A DNA stretch of 39,594 nucleotides from contig JAHDHK010000014.1 of assembly GCA_020631335.1 (NCBI GenBank), positions 1 to 39,594 of the forward strand. The letters are read 5' to 3'. The translations under genes and the position numbers were made by a program. Origin of the DNA: Chromatiales bacterium. GTDB taxonomy: Bacteria > Pseudomonadota > Gammaproteobacteria > Granulosicoccales > Granulosicoccaceae. This document shows positions 17,366 to 26,130 of the stretch, piece after piece (positions within the stretch are counted from its first letter, which is position 1; every line of letters starts with the position of its first letter). Below the pieces are notes generated by a model, which saw only the letters and a program-made list of their open reading frames with translations, searched no databases and was not told the DNA's origin.

Positions 17366-18051
17366 GAATCCTGGTTGTAGAAGACGACGATAGAATCGCA
17401 GACTTTGTTGGCAGGGCCTTAAACGCTGAAGGTCACCATTGCACACGAATAGCCACCGGTGACGAAGCCGTAGAGGTTGTGCAGAAAGGGGACTTCGAGT
17501 TTATTCTGCTGGACCTGATGCTGCCAGGTGCCTCCGGACTAGAAGTGTGTCAGGAGCTGCGCATACGTAAAATCGATACACCCATTATTATTTTAACTGC
17601 CATGGACAGCGTCGAAGATATAGTTCACGGCCTGAAGATGGGCGCTGACGATTACATGACCAAGCCGTTCGATATCGATGAACTGCTGGTTCGAATTGAA
17701 ACAGTGTGCCGACGCCTCAGAGACGAAAAAAAGCACAATACACTGCTGCAGGTAGGCGATGTCACCATGAACACCGAATCTAAAATAGTATCGGTGGCCG
17801 GAGAGGATATCTCTCTCACCGCCAAAGAAATATCGATACTTGAGTTGTTGATGAGCAACCCGGACAAACTGTTCTCACGCGAAAGAATTCTCAGCAACAT
17901 CTGGGGTGCTAATGTCGACCCGCTTACCAATGTGGTGGACGTTTATATTGGTCGACTAAGAAAGAAGCTCGGTAAAGACAGAAACCCTTTTATAGAAACT
18001 GTGCGTGGACTTGGCTATCGCATCGAACCACGAATAAGCCGCACCCAGTAA
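17362..18051 (+). CDS. OmpR/PhoB-family response regulator
   Basis: The protein has 229 residues. The receiver has the acidic pocket E7-D8-D9, phosphoacceptor D51 (LLDLMLPG), T79 and K101 (MTKPFD). The C-terminal winged helix carries the family landmarks ISLTAKEISILELLM, LFSRERIL, and VVDVYIGRLRKKLG ahead of RGLGYRIE. It starts inside the kinase stop codon, so it is the partner of the kinase at 15761-17365. It should act as a DNA-binding transcription factor; its targets are not evident from nearby repeats. It converges with the sulfotransferase gene, with only 6 bp between the stops. Confidence 0.95.
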   Translation: MRILVVEDDDRIADFVGRALNAEGHHCTRIATGDEAVEVVQKGDFEFILLDLMLPGASGLEVCQELRIRKIDTPIIILTAMDSVEDIVHGLKMGADDYMTKPFDIDELLVRIETVCRRLRDEKKHNTLLQVGDVTMNTESKIVSVAGEDISLTAKEISILELLMSNPDKLFSRERILSNIWGANVDPLTNVVDVYIGRLRKKLGKDRNPFIETVRGLGYRIEPRISRTQ

Positions 18052-18057
18052 AAACAA

Positions 18058-19119
18058 TCACGCGGTCAGTCGACGTATTTCTTTTTTCAGCGACAATATA
18101 TCAGCTTCTGCCTGGTGTAGCGCATTGACCGCTTCATAGAGCAGTGTGTCCATCTCGGTGGCACTTAGCGGCTGCACATCAGGTGATTCAATCACGCGCG
18201 TGTCATAGTGCTGCTCCGACCACCAGGCCGGGTCATCCTCGAGCCGCTGGTATTGTGCCGGCGCCAGCCATTGCCTGAGGCACTGGTTCGGCTCACGGGT
18301 TTTGTTGAGTATGTCGTTAAGATATGGCGTATCAATTACCCACGCTGAACGTCCACCCGGTAAATGCCGGGATAAACTGAATTCGATTCGCGACACATGT
18401 GGCGATGGCCGGAGGTCTCTGTGGTTTTGTAAAAACCGCTGTAGTGCTGCAGATAAACTGACGTTGGTTCTGGCGTTGTCAACCGGACTATATTCAATAA
18501 CGTGCTGATCACAAAAATCTGCAACTACATCGGACGGTAACAAACGCACAGTGGTTTTCGACACCACATTTATTGCCGACCACTGTTGAATAAACTCATG
18601 CCAGTGCGTTTTGCCAATAGTTTCATCGAGCCATTCAGAGAACGATGTATCCGACCAGGCACCCCACTGCCACCAGGCGCTGTTGATCCATTCCACTGGT
18701 GGCCGTATGTACATCAGCACCTCAGCATCTATACCGTTGATGTGATGCAGACACACACCCGCCTCCACTGCTTCGTATATCCATCCCTCAAAAGACAACA
18801 CCAGTACATCACACTGAATATGCTTCAGCGCATTATAAAAATTACCGGCAAACGGCACGGGATCAGCAGCGGTAAAGCTGGCTGAAGGCATATAGCCGAA
18901 CACAGAAGACAGCGCTCGCTCCCGCACGTCGGCTCCGGTCAGGACTGAGCCGTCGCTCTGCAGCACTCCGTATACATATGACCTGCCCTCCTCAGTGACA
19001 AACGAGCCGTTTTCGGACAGAAACTGCTGTAGTGCGCTACTGCCGCACTTCCCTGCCCCGATATGTAAGATAACTTTTTGCACGCTGTTTTTCGCTGTGG
19101 TCAGACACGGTACCCTCAT
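18058..19119 (-). CDS. Sulfotransferase-like protein
   Basis: The start is placed at the ATG at 19119 (353 residues); a GTG at 19131 is in frame just upstream. The N-terminal strand-loop-helix VILHIGAGKCGSSALQQFL matches the PAPS 5'-phosphosulfate loop of sulfotransferase-superfamily proteins (HxGxxKxGSTxLQ). A later strand, VLMYIRPPVEWINSAWWQW, resembles the 3'-phosphate region (RxPxxxxxS). The C-terminus ends in a heptad-rich helix (ALHQAEADILSLKKEIRRL), possibly a short coiled coil. The acceptor is unknown; similar genes often modify surface glycans. It stands alone, convergent with a response regulator and divergent from phoX. Confidence 0.65.
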   Translation of the reverse strand: MRVPCLTTAKNSVQKVILHIGAGKCGSSALQQFLSENGSFVTEEGRSYVYGVLQSDGSVLTGADVRERALSSVFGYMPSASFTAADPVPFAGNFYNALKHIQCDVLVLSFEGWIYEAVEAGVCLHHINGIDAEVLMYIRPPVEWINSAWWQWGAWSDTSFSEWLDETIGKTHWHEFIQQWSAINVVSKTTVRLLPSDVVADFCDQHVIEYSPVDNARTNVSLSAALQRFLQNHRDLRPSPHVSRIEFSLSRHLPGGRSAWVIDTPYLNDILNKTREPNQCLRQWLAPAQYQRLEDDPAWWSEQHYDTRVIESPDVQPLSATEMDTLLYEAVNALHQAEADILSLKKEIRRLTA

Positions 19120-19328
19120 AGCACTCAACACAGAGGGTTTTAATACTATTGTAGCAATTCGTGGTTATGGTTTAGAGTTGCAGGGTAAGGAAGGTCAGCA
19201 CCCATGGCCATCCGAACAACGGGGGAATCCATCATTGCTTCATTTGACACTTGTAACAGACGAAGTCGGCTACGCCCTGCATTCCCGTTAGCAATACTTA
19301 AATATTAACGATAACCAAGGAATTCAAA

Positions 19329-21218
19329 ATGAGCGAAAAAGACGAAATTTCTTTCGATGAGTACGACGAACTGGTTAACCCCAGACCCGAAGAAAATGAC
19401 TTTGACCGGGTGCTGGAAGTAGCACTCAGTCGCCGTGATGTGTTCAAAGGCGTTATCGCGCTGGGCAGTATCGCCACCCTCGGCAGTCAGTTCTTCAGCG
19501 AACCTGCAACGGCAGCCACCAACCGCTTTGCGTTTGAAAAGATCGATGCAAACTCACTCGATGACATTTCACTGCCGCCGGGTTATTCAGCGCAAATCGT
19601 TGCCCGCTGGGGAGACCCGTTGTGGTCGGACGGTGCCGAATTTGACCACGGCACACGCGGCGACGAAAGCAGCCAGCTGACCGCCTTCGGTGACAACATC
19701 GACGGTATGGAAGTTTACGCCTATCAGGGAAAAACACTGCTGGTAGTGAACAATGAGTACACCAATCGCAAAATCATCTGGGGCAACAGAGAAGAAGGAA
19801 AATTTGCAAACGACGATGATGTCAAAAAGGGGATGGCTGCTCACGGCGTCACCGTCGTCGAGATCGCCCGCGACAACGGCGAGTGGAAGATGGTCAAAGA
19901 TAGCCCGTTCAACCGGCGTGTCACACCACAAACAGAAATGGAAATTCAGGGGCCGGCAGCCGGTCACGACTTATTGAAAACAGCCGCAGACCCTTCCGGC
20001 ACTACTGCACTGGGTACCTGGAACAACTGTGGCAACGGCTCCACACCATGGGGCACCTACCTCGCCTGTGAAGAGAATTTCAACGGCTACTTTTCTGCGC
20101 CGGATGATCCGGAGCACAAAGTGTCATACGAATTATCACGCTACGGTGTCTCTGCAAAAGACTGGGGCTACGGCTGGGCAACGGTTGATGACCGGTTTGA
20201 TGTGTCCAAAAACCCCAACGAGCCGAATCGCGCCGGCTATATCGTGGAAATCGACCCGAGAAATCCAGACTCAACGCCAAAGAAGCACACCGGACTCGGG
20301 CGATTCAAGCACGAAAATGCCGAAGTCGTAGTCAACCACGACGGCAGAATTGTGGTTTACATGGGTGATGACGAGCGTGGCGAGTTTATGTACCGCTTCG
20401 TCTCCAACGGCGTGTATGCACCCGGCGCATCAACCGATGGCCTGCTGGACGATGGAAAACTGTATGCCGCGAAGTTCTATGAAACCGGTGCCGGTGAGTG
20501 GCTGGAACTGAACCCCGAAACCACCGGACTCGCCGATCAGGCGGAAATCTGCATTCATACCCGGATCGCGGCGTCCGCCGTTGGTGCCACTACCATGGAC
20601 CGTCCTGAGTGGGTAACGGCTAATCCCAAGGCACCGGAAGTGTATTGTGCGCTCACCAACAACAAAAACCGAGGCATCAAGCCAAACGCCGGTGGCGACC
20701 TGACCCCTGTTGGCGGCCCCAACCCGCGTGAAGGCAACAAGTTCGGTCAGATTGTTCGCTGGCGTCCTAACGGTGGCGATCACACCAGCAACGGTTTCGC
20801 GTGGGATCTGTATGTACTGGCTGGCAACCCGACGGTACACGAGGGACTGAATGCCGGCTCGGATAACGTGACTGCTGACAACATGTTCAACTCGCCGGAC
20901 GGTATTAAGTTTGATGACAACGGTCTGCTGTGGATTCAAACCGACGGCAACTACAGCAATGAAGAAGACTTTGCCAATCAGGGTAACAATCAAATGCTCT
21001 GCGGCGATCCGGCTACCGGTGAAATCCAGCGATTCCTGGTGGGGCCGAACGAGTGTGAAGTCACCGGCCTTACGTGGAGTCCGGACCGTCGCACCATGTT
21101 TGTCGGCATCCAGCACCCGGGTGAAAGAGGCAACAGCCACTGGCCGGAAGGCGGTGATTCCGTACCTCGCTCTGCGGTGATTGCCATTACCCGCGACGAT
21201 GGCGGGCTGGTGGGATAA
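19329..21218 (+). CDS. phoX: PhoX-family alkaline phosphatase (DUF839), Tat-exported
   Basis: The protein has 629 residues; AAGGAA lies 6 bp before the ATG. A twin-arginine signal, SRRDVFKGVIALGSIATL, begins at residue 34 after an acidic leader, as is usual in PhoX, so the enzyme is folded before export to the periplasm. Family landmarks include LPPGYSAQIVARWGDPL, LVVNNEYTN, WNNCGNGSTPWGTYLACEEN, GRFKHENAEV, VVYMGDDERGEFMYRF, NSPDGIKFDDNGLLWIQTDG and GPNECEVTGLTWSPD. These include the conserved Glu, Asp and Cys residues that in PhoX hold the iron-calcium cofactor. The role is release of phosphate from organic phosphates. No confident Pho box was seen upstream. A terminator follows. Confidence 0.9.
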   Translation: MSEKDEISFDEYDELVNPRPEENDFDRVLEVALSRRDVFKGVIALGSIATLGSQFFSEPATAATNRFAFEKIDANSLDDISLPPGYSAQIVARWGDPLWSDGAEFDHGTRGDESSQLTAFGDNIDGMEVYAYQGKTLLVVNNEYTNRKIIWGNREEGKFANDDDVKKGMAAHGVTVVEIARDNGEWKMVKDSPFNRRVTPQTEMEIQGPAAGHDLLKTAADPSGTTALGTWNNCGNGSTPWGTYLACEENFNGYFSAPDDPEHKVSYELSRYGVSAKDWGYGWATVDDRFDVSKNPNEPNRAGYIVEIDPRNPDSTPKKHTGLGRFKHENAEVVVNHDGRIVVYMGDDERGEFMYRFVSNGVYAPGASTDGLLDDGKLYAAKFYETGAGEWLELNPETTGLADQAEICIHTRIAASAVGATTMDRPEWVTANPKAPEVYCALTNNKNRGIKPNAGGDLTPVGGPNPREGNKFGQIVRWRPNGGDHTSNGFAWDLYVLAGNPTVHEGLNAGSDNVTADNMFNSPDGIKFDDNGLLWIQTDGNYSNEEDFANQGNNQMLCGDPATGEIQRFLVGPNECEVTGLTWSPDRRTMFVGIQHPGERGNSHWPEGGDSVPRSAVIAITRDDGGLVG

Positions 21219-21228
21219 CACAGCCACG

Positions 21229-21264
21229 GCCTGCGCTGCTCATGATGTAACGGCGCAGGCTTTT
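21229..21264 (+). terminator. Intrinsic terminator after phoX
   Basis: GCCTGCGC (21229-21236) pairs perfectly with GCGCAGGC (21253-21260) across a 16-nt loop and is followed directly by TTTTGT, 11 bp past the stop codon. Confidence 0.65.
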
Positions 21265-21301
21265 GTCTGTTACCTTCACAGATAAAGCCGGCGCACAGAT
21301 C

Positions 21302-21443
21302 GCACCTTCCGCAGGGAGGGTGCCTTAAAAAAACATCTTATAAAGCACCAGGTGCAAACGGCACATGCATAACCTTCCCGCTTATGGGAGGGTCAGCGCC
21401 CGGGCCTCAGCGAAGGCCGCATACTATGGATAGCATGCTATTC
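21302..21443 (+). other. Structured leader region with repeated hairpins before the acyl-CoA synthetase
   Basis: Several hairpins follow each other. GCACCTTCC/GGAGGGTGC is at 21302-21323. A GCACC-A-GGTGC palindrome is at 21345-21355. CCTTCCC/GGGAGGG is at 21373-21392. GGCC/GGCC is near 21403-21418, and GCATACTAT/ATAGCATGC is near 21419-21438. The first and third share the same stem sequence. The gap between phoX and the synthetase (21265-21576) has no open frame, so this may be a structured 5' untranslated region or small RNA. No known riboswitch class is recognised. Confidence 0.35.
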
Positions 21444-21576
21444 GTTTGGGTGGCTGTTCACCTTCGAGGCTGGCAATCAGGCTCGCTGCGTATAGGCTTC
21501 TGCACCTGTAACCTTGCAGCCATTAAACGGTTGTAGCACCATCACCGTTTAACCGTCATCTGCAGGAATCTCCGCT

Positions 21577-23199
21577 ATGATCACGTTCGACCACGTTGAT
21601 CGAAACTATCTATCCGCCAGCAAAAACTATTCGCCTGACATACCCGATCATTTCAATTTCGCTTTCGACGTTGTAGACGTCAGAGCAAAAGAAGTAGACA
21701 AAACTGCGCTGATCGCAATAGATGCCGCAAGCGGCACTACGCAACACGTCAAATACTCCGATCTTGCAAATCGCTCTGCCCAGGTCGCCAACGCGCTGGA
21801 GTCTCTCGGGCTAAGCCGCGGAGATGCAGCGTGCGTCGTGATCGGCCGCACCCGTGAATGGCATGAAGTGCTGCTTGGCTGTATGAAGGCGGGTGTTATC
21901 TCCATGCCGGGCACCAATTTGCTGACCGCTAAAGATATCGCCTATCGCGTGAACCAGGCCGGTGCAAAAGCCGTGATTGTCTCGGCAGAGCATTGCACTA
22001 AAGTCGATGAAATCATTTCGCAATGCCCGACACTTGAACACCGGATAGTGACAAACGGTACCGCAGACGGCTGGCATTCACTGAACACCCTGTGCGACAC
22101 GCAAAGTACACAGTTTGCCAACCGCAAGCCCTTTGCCAGCACCGACACCATGCTTATCTACTTTACGTCCGGCACAACAGCACTACCCAAAATGGTGCCG
22201 CGTGACTTTGGCTACGGCCTTGCACATGCAGCCACCGGCCTGTTCTGGATGGATCTGAAAGACACCGACATTCACTGGACACTCACTGACACCGGCTGGG
22301 CCAAAGCCGCCTGGGGTATGTTGTTTCCACAGATGTTACTGGGTTGCACTACTGTTCTGTACGATGCACCCGGTATGGATGTCGATGCACATTTAAAGCT
22401 CATTGAAGCGCTCGGCGTCACCACCTTTTGCGCACCACCTACCGTTTACCGACTGTTTGTACAACAAGACCTTTCCGCCTACAACCTCAGTTCACTAAGG
22501 CGTTGTCTCGGTGCCGGTGAGCCTCTAAACCCCGAAGTTATCCGCTACTGGAAAGAACACACAGGTACGACCATTGCCGATGGCTACGGACAAACGGAAA
22601 CCGTCAACATTGTGGGGAATTTTCCCGATGTTGAAACACGATTCGGCTCTATGGGTAGAGCAGTACCGGGCTTCAATGTCGATGTGGTCGACGACAACGG
22701 AAACATTCTGCCTGACGATGAGGTTGGCCATATTGCAGTAAAGGCAGCACCGGACAATTGGCCTGCCGGACTGTTCAGAGGCTACCTTAAAGATGATGCA
22801 TTAATCACCGACGCATTCAAGCATGGCTGGTACTACACCGGAGACACCGCTACCCGTGACCAGGACGGCTACCTGTGGTTTGTCGGCCGCTCCGACGATC
22901 TGATTTCATCAGCCGGTTATCGAATCAGTCCGTTTGAGGTGGAGAGCGCATTGCTTGAACACAAATTGGTGGCAGAAAGCGCAGTTGTCGGCAAGCCGGA
23001 TGAAACCCGCGGGCAACTGGTGAAAGCCTTTATCGTATTAACCGAAGGTGCCAGTGGCAGTGATGCGCTAGCCGAAGAAATACAGGCATTCTGTAAGAAC
23101 CTGACTGCACCTTACAAGTACCCGCGCGAAATAGAATTTGTAGCGAGCCTGCCAAAAACTATTTCGGGAAAAATAAGGCGGGTGGAACTTCGCGAATAG
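21577..23199 (+). CDS. AMP-forming acyl-CoA synthetase (medium-chain/MACS-like)
   Basis: The protein has 540 residues; AGGAA lies 8 bp before the ATG. It activates a carboxylic acid with ATP and CoA. The ATP-binding motif is FTSGTTALPK (196-205); the second Gly of the usual SGTTGxPK is Ala, which is tolerated in this family. Also present are GYGQTE (336-341), TGD (421-423), GRSDDLISSAGYRISPFEVE and the catalytic lysine K532 in PKTISGKIRR. The sequence is closest in style to medium-chain acyl-CoA and related synthetases; the acid substrate is not determined. Its neighbours (FAH-family hydrolase, FadR-type regulator, ABC uptake system) suggest catabolism of a transported organic acid. It is followed by a strong terminator. 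Confidence 0.9.
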   Translation: MITFDHVDRNYLSASKNYSPDIPDHFNFAFDVVDVRAKEVDKTALIAIDAASGTTQHVKYSDLANRSAQVANALESLGLSRGDAACVVIGRTREWHEVLLGCMKAGVISMPGTNLLTAKDIAYRVNQAGAKAVIVSAEHCTKVDEIISQCPTLEHRIVTNGTADGWHSLNTLCDTQSTQFANRKPFASTDTMLIYFTSGTTALPKMVPRDFGYGLAHAATGLFWMDLKDTDIHWTLTDTGWAKAAWGMLFPQMLLGCTTVLYDAPGMDVDAHLKLIEALGVTTFCAPPTVYRLFVQQDLSAYNLSSLRRCLGAGEPLNPEVIRYWKEHTGTTIADGYGQTETVNIVGNFPDVETRFGSMGRAVPGFNVDVVDDNGNILPDDEVGHIAVKAAPDNWPAGLFRGYLKDDALITDAFKHGWYYTGDTATRDQDGYLWFVGRSDDLISSAGYRISPFEVESALLEHKLVAESAVVGKPDETRGQLVKAFIVLTEGASGSDALAEEIQAFCKNLTAPYKYPREIEFVASLPKTISGKIRRVELRE

Positions 23200-23208
23200 C
23201 ACAAACGA

Positions 23209-23236
23209 AAACGCCGGTGATTATTCACCGGCGTTT
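23209..23236 (+). terminator. Strong hairpin terminator after the acyl-CoA synthetase
   Basis: A perfect 12-bp stem, AAACGCCGGTGA/TCACCGGCGTTT, with a 4-nt loop (ttat) starts 9 bp after the stop codon. The stem ends in A and T runs on its two sides, so it could work in both directions. Confidence 0.8.
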
Positions 23237-23482
23237 GAATGTTAGTGCCACCGTTTCTAAGTCCCGGTGGCTGCGACTGCCGAGCGACATTCCAGAGGAG
23301 GAGAAAATGTTTCCGACGCCCTGAAGGTTACGGAACCTGTAGTCCTCCGGCCAGCGTTACTTTTGCCTCACCCCGATGCAAAGCTTGCAGCGCTAAACGG
23401 GCAAGTGTCGGCACGCGACAGGGGTTCAACAAATCAGGTAAACCGGCCCTGCTACAGTCTATACACACTATGCGACTACAGT

Positions 23483-24169
23483 CTAGGTGACCGGCACCTT
23501 CACTGAACCGAGGCCCTGCACAGACATTTCCATGATATCGCCTTTTTGCACCGGCCCGACTCCGGCAGGTGTGCCCGAGAGAATCACATCACCGGCTGCC
23601 AGTGTGAAGTAATCAGACAGGTAGGAAATCATTTCCGGCACCTTCCATATCATTTGATTCAAGTCCCCTTCCTGGCGGACTTCATTGTTCACTTTAAGTT
23701 CGATACGCCCTTCACTCAGGTGGCCGACATCCGCCACCGGATGCACCACACCGACGGGCGCGGAACGCTCAAAGGCTTTACCGATTTCCCAGGGACGCCC
23801 CATTTTCTTCTGCTCGCCCTGTAAATCACGTCGCGTCATATCCAGTGACAATGCGTAACCGAACACGTGCTCCAGTGCATCGGCAATGGCGATGTTGTTG
23901 CCACCTGACTTCAGCATCACCGCCATCTCTACTTCGTGGTGTACATCAGACGACTTCGGCGGGTAGGGAAACTCGCCGGAGGGATCCAGGTTGTCCGGGT
24001 TTTTCTGGAAAAAGAAAGGCGGCTCACGATCCGGATCATGCCCCATCTCTACCGCATGCGCAGCATAGTTTCGACCAATGCAGTAAACCCTTCTTACCGG
24101 GAAAGTCGCATCGGTATTCGCCACCGGCAGCGCCACCACTTCCGGTGCGTCGATAGAATAAGAAGGCAT
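23483..24169 (-). CDS. Fumarylacetoacetate hydrolase-family enzyme
   Basis: The protein has 228 residues; AAGGAA lies 6 bp before the ATG. It has the compact FAH fold of fumarylpyruvate hydrolases and acylpyruvases: VYCIGRNYAAHAVEMG, then PPFFFQKNPDNL, metal ligands E79 and E81 in HHEVEMAVML, and D110 in SLDMTRRDLQ. The end of the fold shows VILSGTPAGVGPV, the usual active-site loop. Enzymes of this type cleave C-C bonds in beta-diketo acids late in aromatic or related catabolism. The gene diverges from the FadR-type regulator, which very likely controls it through the repeated palindromes between them. The exact substrate is not set by the sequence. Confidence 0.92.
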   Translation of the reverse strand: MPSYSIDAPEVVALPVANTDATFPVRRVYCIGRNYAAHAVEMGHDPDREPPFFFQKNPDNLDPSGEFPYPPKSSDVHHEVEMAVMLKSGGNNIAIADALEHVFGYALSLDMTRRDLQGEQKKMGRPWEIGKAFERSAPVGVVHPVADVGHLSEGRIELKVNNEVRQEGDLNQMIWKVPEMISYLSDYFTLAAGDVILSGTPAGVGPVQKGDIMEMSVQGLGSVKVPVT

Positions 24170-24201
24170 AAACGGTTCCTTGATAGCTGAGACTGGTTTA
24201 G

Positions 24202-24296
24202 TTGATCAATACAGATCAATTATGCACCAGCTGCAAATTAGGTTGCAAATAACAATTGATTGTGAGTAAATCTCAATCAATCGGAGGATTGATCAA
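24202..24296. promoter_or_regulatory. Repeated TTGATCAA operators in the divergent promoter
   Basis: The perfect palindrome TTGATCAA occurs at 24202-24209 and 24289-24296, with related half-sites between (ATCAAT at 24215-24220, TTGATTG at 24256-24262, CAATCAATC at 24274-24282). A direct repeat, TGCAAAT, lies at 24232-24238 and 24244-24250. The cluster covers the regulator's start and the upstream region of the hydrolase gene, so autoregulation by the GntR protein is the likely reading. Confidence 0.5.
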
Positions 24297-25011
24297 CCAA
24301 TCTATCTTTAACTCACCAAACGGCTACCACGTTTTGGACACCAGCGACGCTTTGCAGCAGCTAAGACGCTTAATCGAATCAGGTGACTTTTCACCCGGCG
24401 ACCGACTGCCGCCCGAGCGATCCCTGATCGACTCTCTGGGTGTCACACGTAACGAGCTGCGCAAAGGACTGGACACACTGGAAAGAGAGGGCGTGATCTG
24501 GCGCCATGTGGGCAAAGGTACTTTTGTCACTACCCCGCAAAGTCTGGCAACAGTACCGGGCATCGCTGAAATCAGCCACCAGGTGACACCGATCCAAATG
24601 ATGCGTGCACGACTGTCTCTCGAACCGGCTATCGCGCGCGAAGCTGCCGCCAACGCCTCGGGTGATGCAGTGCAGCGGATTATCGTTGCCCGTGATCGTG
24701 CCCGCAACGCCTCCAGCTGGGACACTTACGAGGCAAACGATGATGCTTTCCATCGAACCGTCGCCGACGCAACCGGTAACATTCTGCTGTTGTCACTATT
24801 CGATCACCTCAACCAGGTCAGACGCGCAGTTGCCTGGCAGAAAGTGATTCGTAAATCAGACAAACCACCGACTGATCACAGCAGTTATCTCGAGCATGAC
24901 GACATTGTCGAGGCTATCGAGCAACGAGATCCATCCGCTGCCCACACGGCCATGCGCAATCACCTGAGCTCGGTGTCAAATCGACTGTACGGTGAGGATC
25001 AGGCATTTTGA
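24256..25011 (+). CDS. FadR-subfamily GntR transcriptional regulator
   Basis: The product is up to 251 residues. The start is unclear: TTG at 24256, GTG at 24262 and TTG at 24289 are possible, and no ATG precedes the DNA-binding domain. The winged helix is typical of GntR: GDFSPGDRLPPERSLIDSLGVTRNELRKGL followed by REGVIWRHVGKGTFV. The C-terminal FCD ligand domain shows RARLSLEPAIAREAA, the metal-site motif DDAFHRTVADATGN, HDDIVEAIEQRD and HTAMRNHL. FCD regulators usually bind a small organic acid and repress nearby catabolic genes. It lies between the divergent FAH hydrolase and the ABC transporter operon and probably controls both. Confidence 0.92.
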   Translation: MIVSKSQSIGGLINQSIFNSPNGYHVLDTSDALQQLRRLIESGDFSPGDRLPPERSLIDSLGVTRNELRKGLDTLEREGVIWRHVGKGTFVTTPQSLATVPGIAEISHQVTPIQMMRARLSLEPAIAREAAANASGDAVQRIIVARDRARNASSWDTYEANDDAFHRTVADATGNILLLSLFDHLNQVRRAVAWQKVIRKSDKPPTDHSSYLEHDDIVEAIEQRDPSAAHTAMRNHLSSVSNRLYGEDQAF

Positions 25012-25136
25012 TGACTTATACACGGTACAGATTTTTAATTTTTCTGCCTGCCGGCAGATCTTGTTCAGCCCTGACTGACAGGGCATGACTAACCCGGTGA
25101 TTCAAATCACTTGTTATATAAACCAGAGAGGATGAC

Positions 25137-26109
25137 ATGAAACGACTACTCGGGAAAATTGCTCTGTTGGCAGCAGCACTGCCACTGGTGATTGGACTTT
25201 CGACCACCAACGCGCACGCAGAGAAAATTCGAATTGCGCTGGCTGAAACACCTTCCGACGAACTGGCTGCATTTTTTGTTGCACTCGAGCGCGCAAAGGC
25301 CAACGGTCTCGACTATGAGTGGACTGCCTTCTCTGATGAAGAGCTTGCCATTCAAGCAGTACTCAGCGGACAGATGGATATCGGTTTCGGCACACCCTAC
25401 TCTGCCATGCAACGCTCAAAAGCACCGCTGCGAATCATCTTTCAACTGTCAAAACTCAAGTTTTTCCCGGTGACCAATAAAAAGTACAGCACACTGGAAG
25501 AACTGGATGGCGAACCGATTCTGCTGCACTCACGTGGTGGTGGTACTGACTCAATCGCCAATGTCATCGAAGACAAAATGAGCATCAAATTCGGCAAACG
25601 CTCTTACGTACCGGGTTCGGCAAACCGTGTAGTTGCACTGGTTGCCGGCCAGGCGGACGCAACCATTATTGATCTTTCGAACAAAAACGATGCGTCAGCA
25701 CGCAGACAAATTTAATGTGCTGCCGATGTTCGATGTTGAAGCCAGTGATGAAGCACTGTTTGCCAATCTCGACTGGATCAAAAGCAACGAGAAAGATGTT
25801 CAAATCTTTGTGGATGCACTGGCAAGCACCTGGGCAGACATGAACGCCGATCCAACCATGGTTGCTAAAGAAACCAACCCGGACGGCCCCATCGGACAAC
25901 TGCCCAAAGAAATACTGGGCGAGCTCGACAACTTCTACACCGATGCAGTCGCTGGCGGATTGTACGACCCGATGGGTGGTGGAGAGAAAGCGGCGATGGC
26001 AGATATGGAATGGTATAGCCAGGCCGGTCAGCTGGAAGGCGATGTATCGACACTGAACATCGAAGACTTCTGGTACCTCGCGCCACTAAACGCTGCCACT
26101 GCCAAGTAG
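25137..26109 (+). pseudogene. NitT/TauT-type ABC substrate-binding protein, frameshifted
   Basis: Two overlapping frames together make one protein. The first (25137-25715) has a signal peptide (MKRLLGKIALLAAALPLVIGLSTTNAHA) and the first lobe of an NMT1/SsuA-like binding protein (KIRIALAETPSDELAAF...VLSGQMDIGFGTPYSAM...ALVAGQADATIIDL), then stops early. The second resumes in the +1 frame as ADKFNVLPMFDVEASDEAL and runs to NIEDFWYLAPLNAATAK at 26109. Removing one base from the A5 run at 25683-25687 joins them into 323 residues, the normal family length. This is either a real frameshift mutation or a homopolymer sequencing error. It is the first gene of an ABC operon, so loss would disable uptake. 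The ligand is unknown. Confidence 0.85.
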
Positions 26110-26130
26110 CGGTTACAGACCTCACCAGTC

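Noticed and set aside
16718-17446. A 242-codon open frame antisense to the histidine kinase and response regulator.
   Set aside because: It covers conserved kinase motifs on the other strand, has odd composition and no recognisable domain.
19132-19328. A Pho box upstream of phoX.
   Set aside because: Fragments such as TTGTAACAG are weakly similar, but no paired repeats with the right spacing were found.
20430-21227. A 265-codon open frame antisense to phoX.
   Set aside because: It lies fully opposite a clear PhoX coding sequence, has no family resemblance, and looks like the usual shadow of a GC-biased gene.
25670-25715. Programmed +1 frameshifting in the binding-protein gene.
   Set aside because: No known shift signal is present, and this protein family is not known to use recoding; a homopolymer indel explains the break more simply.
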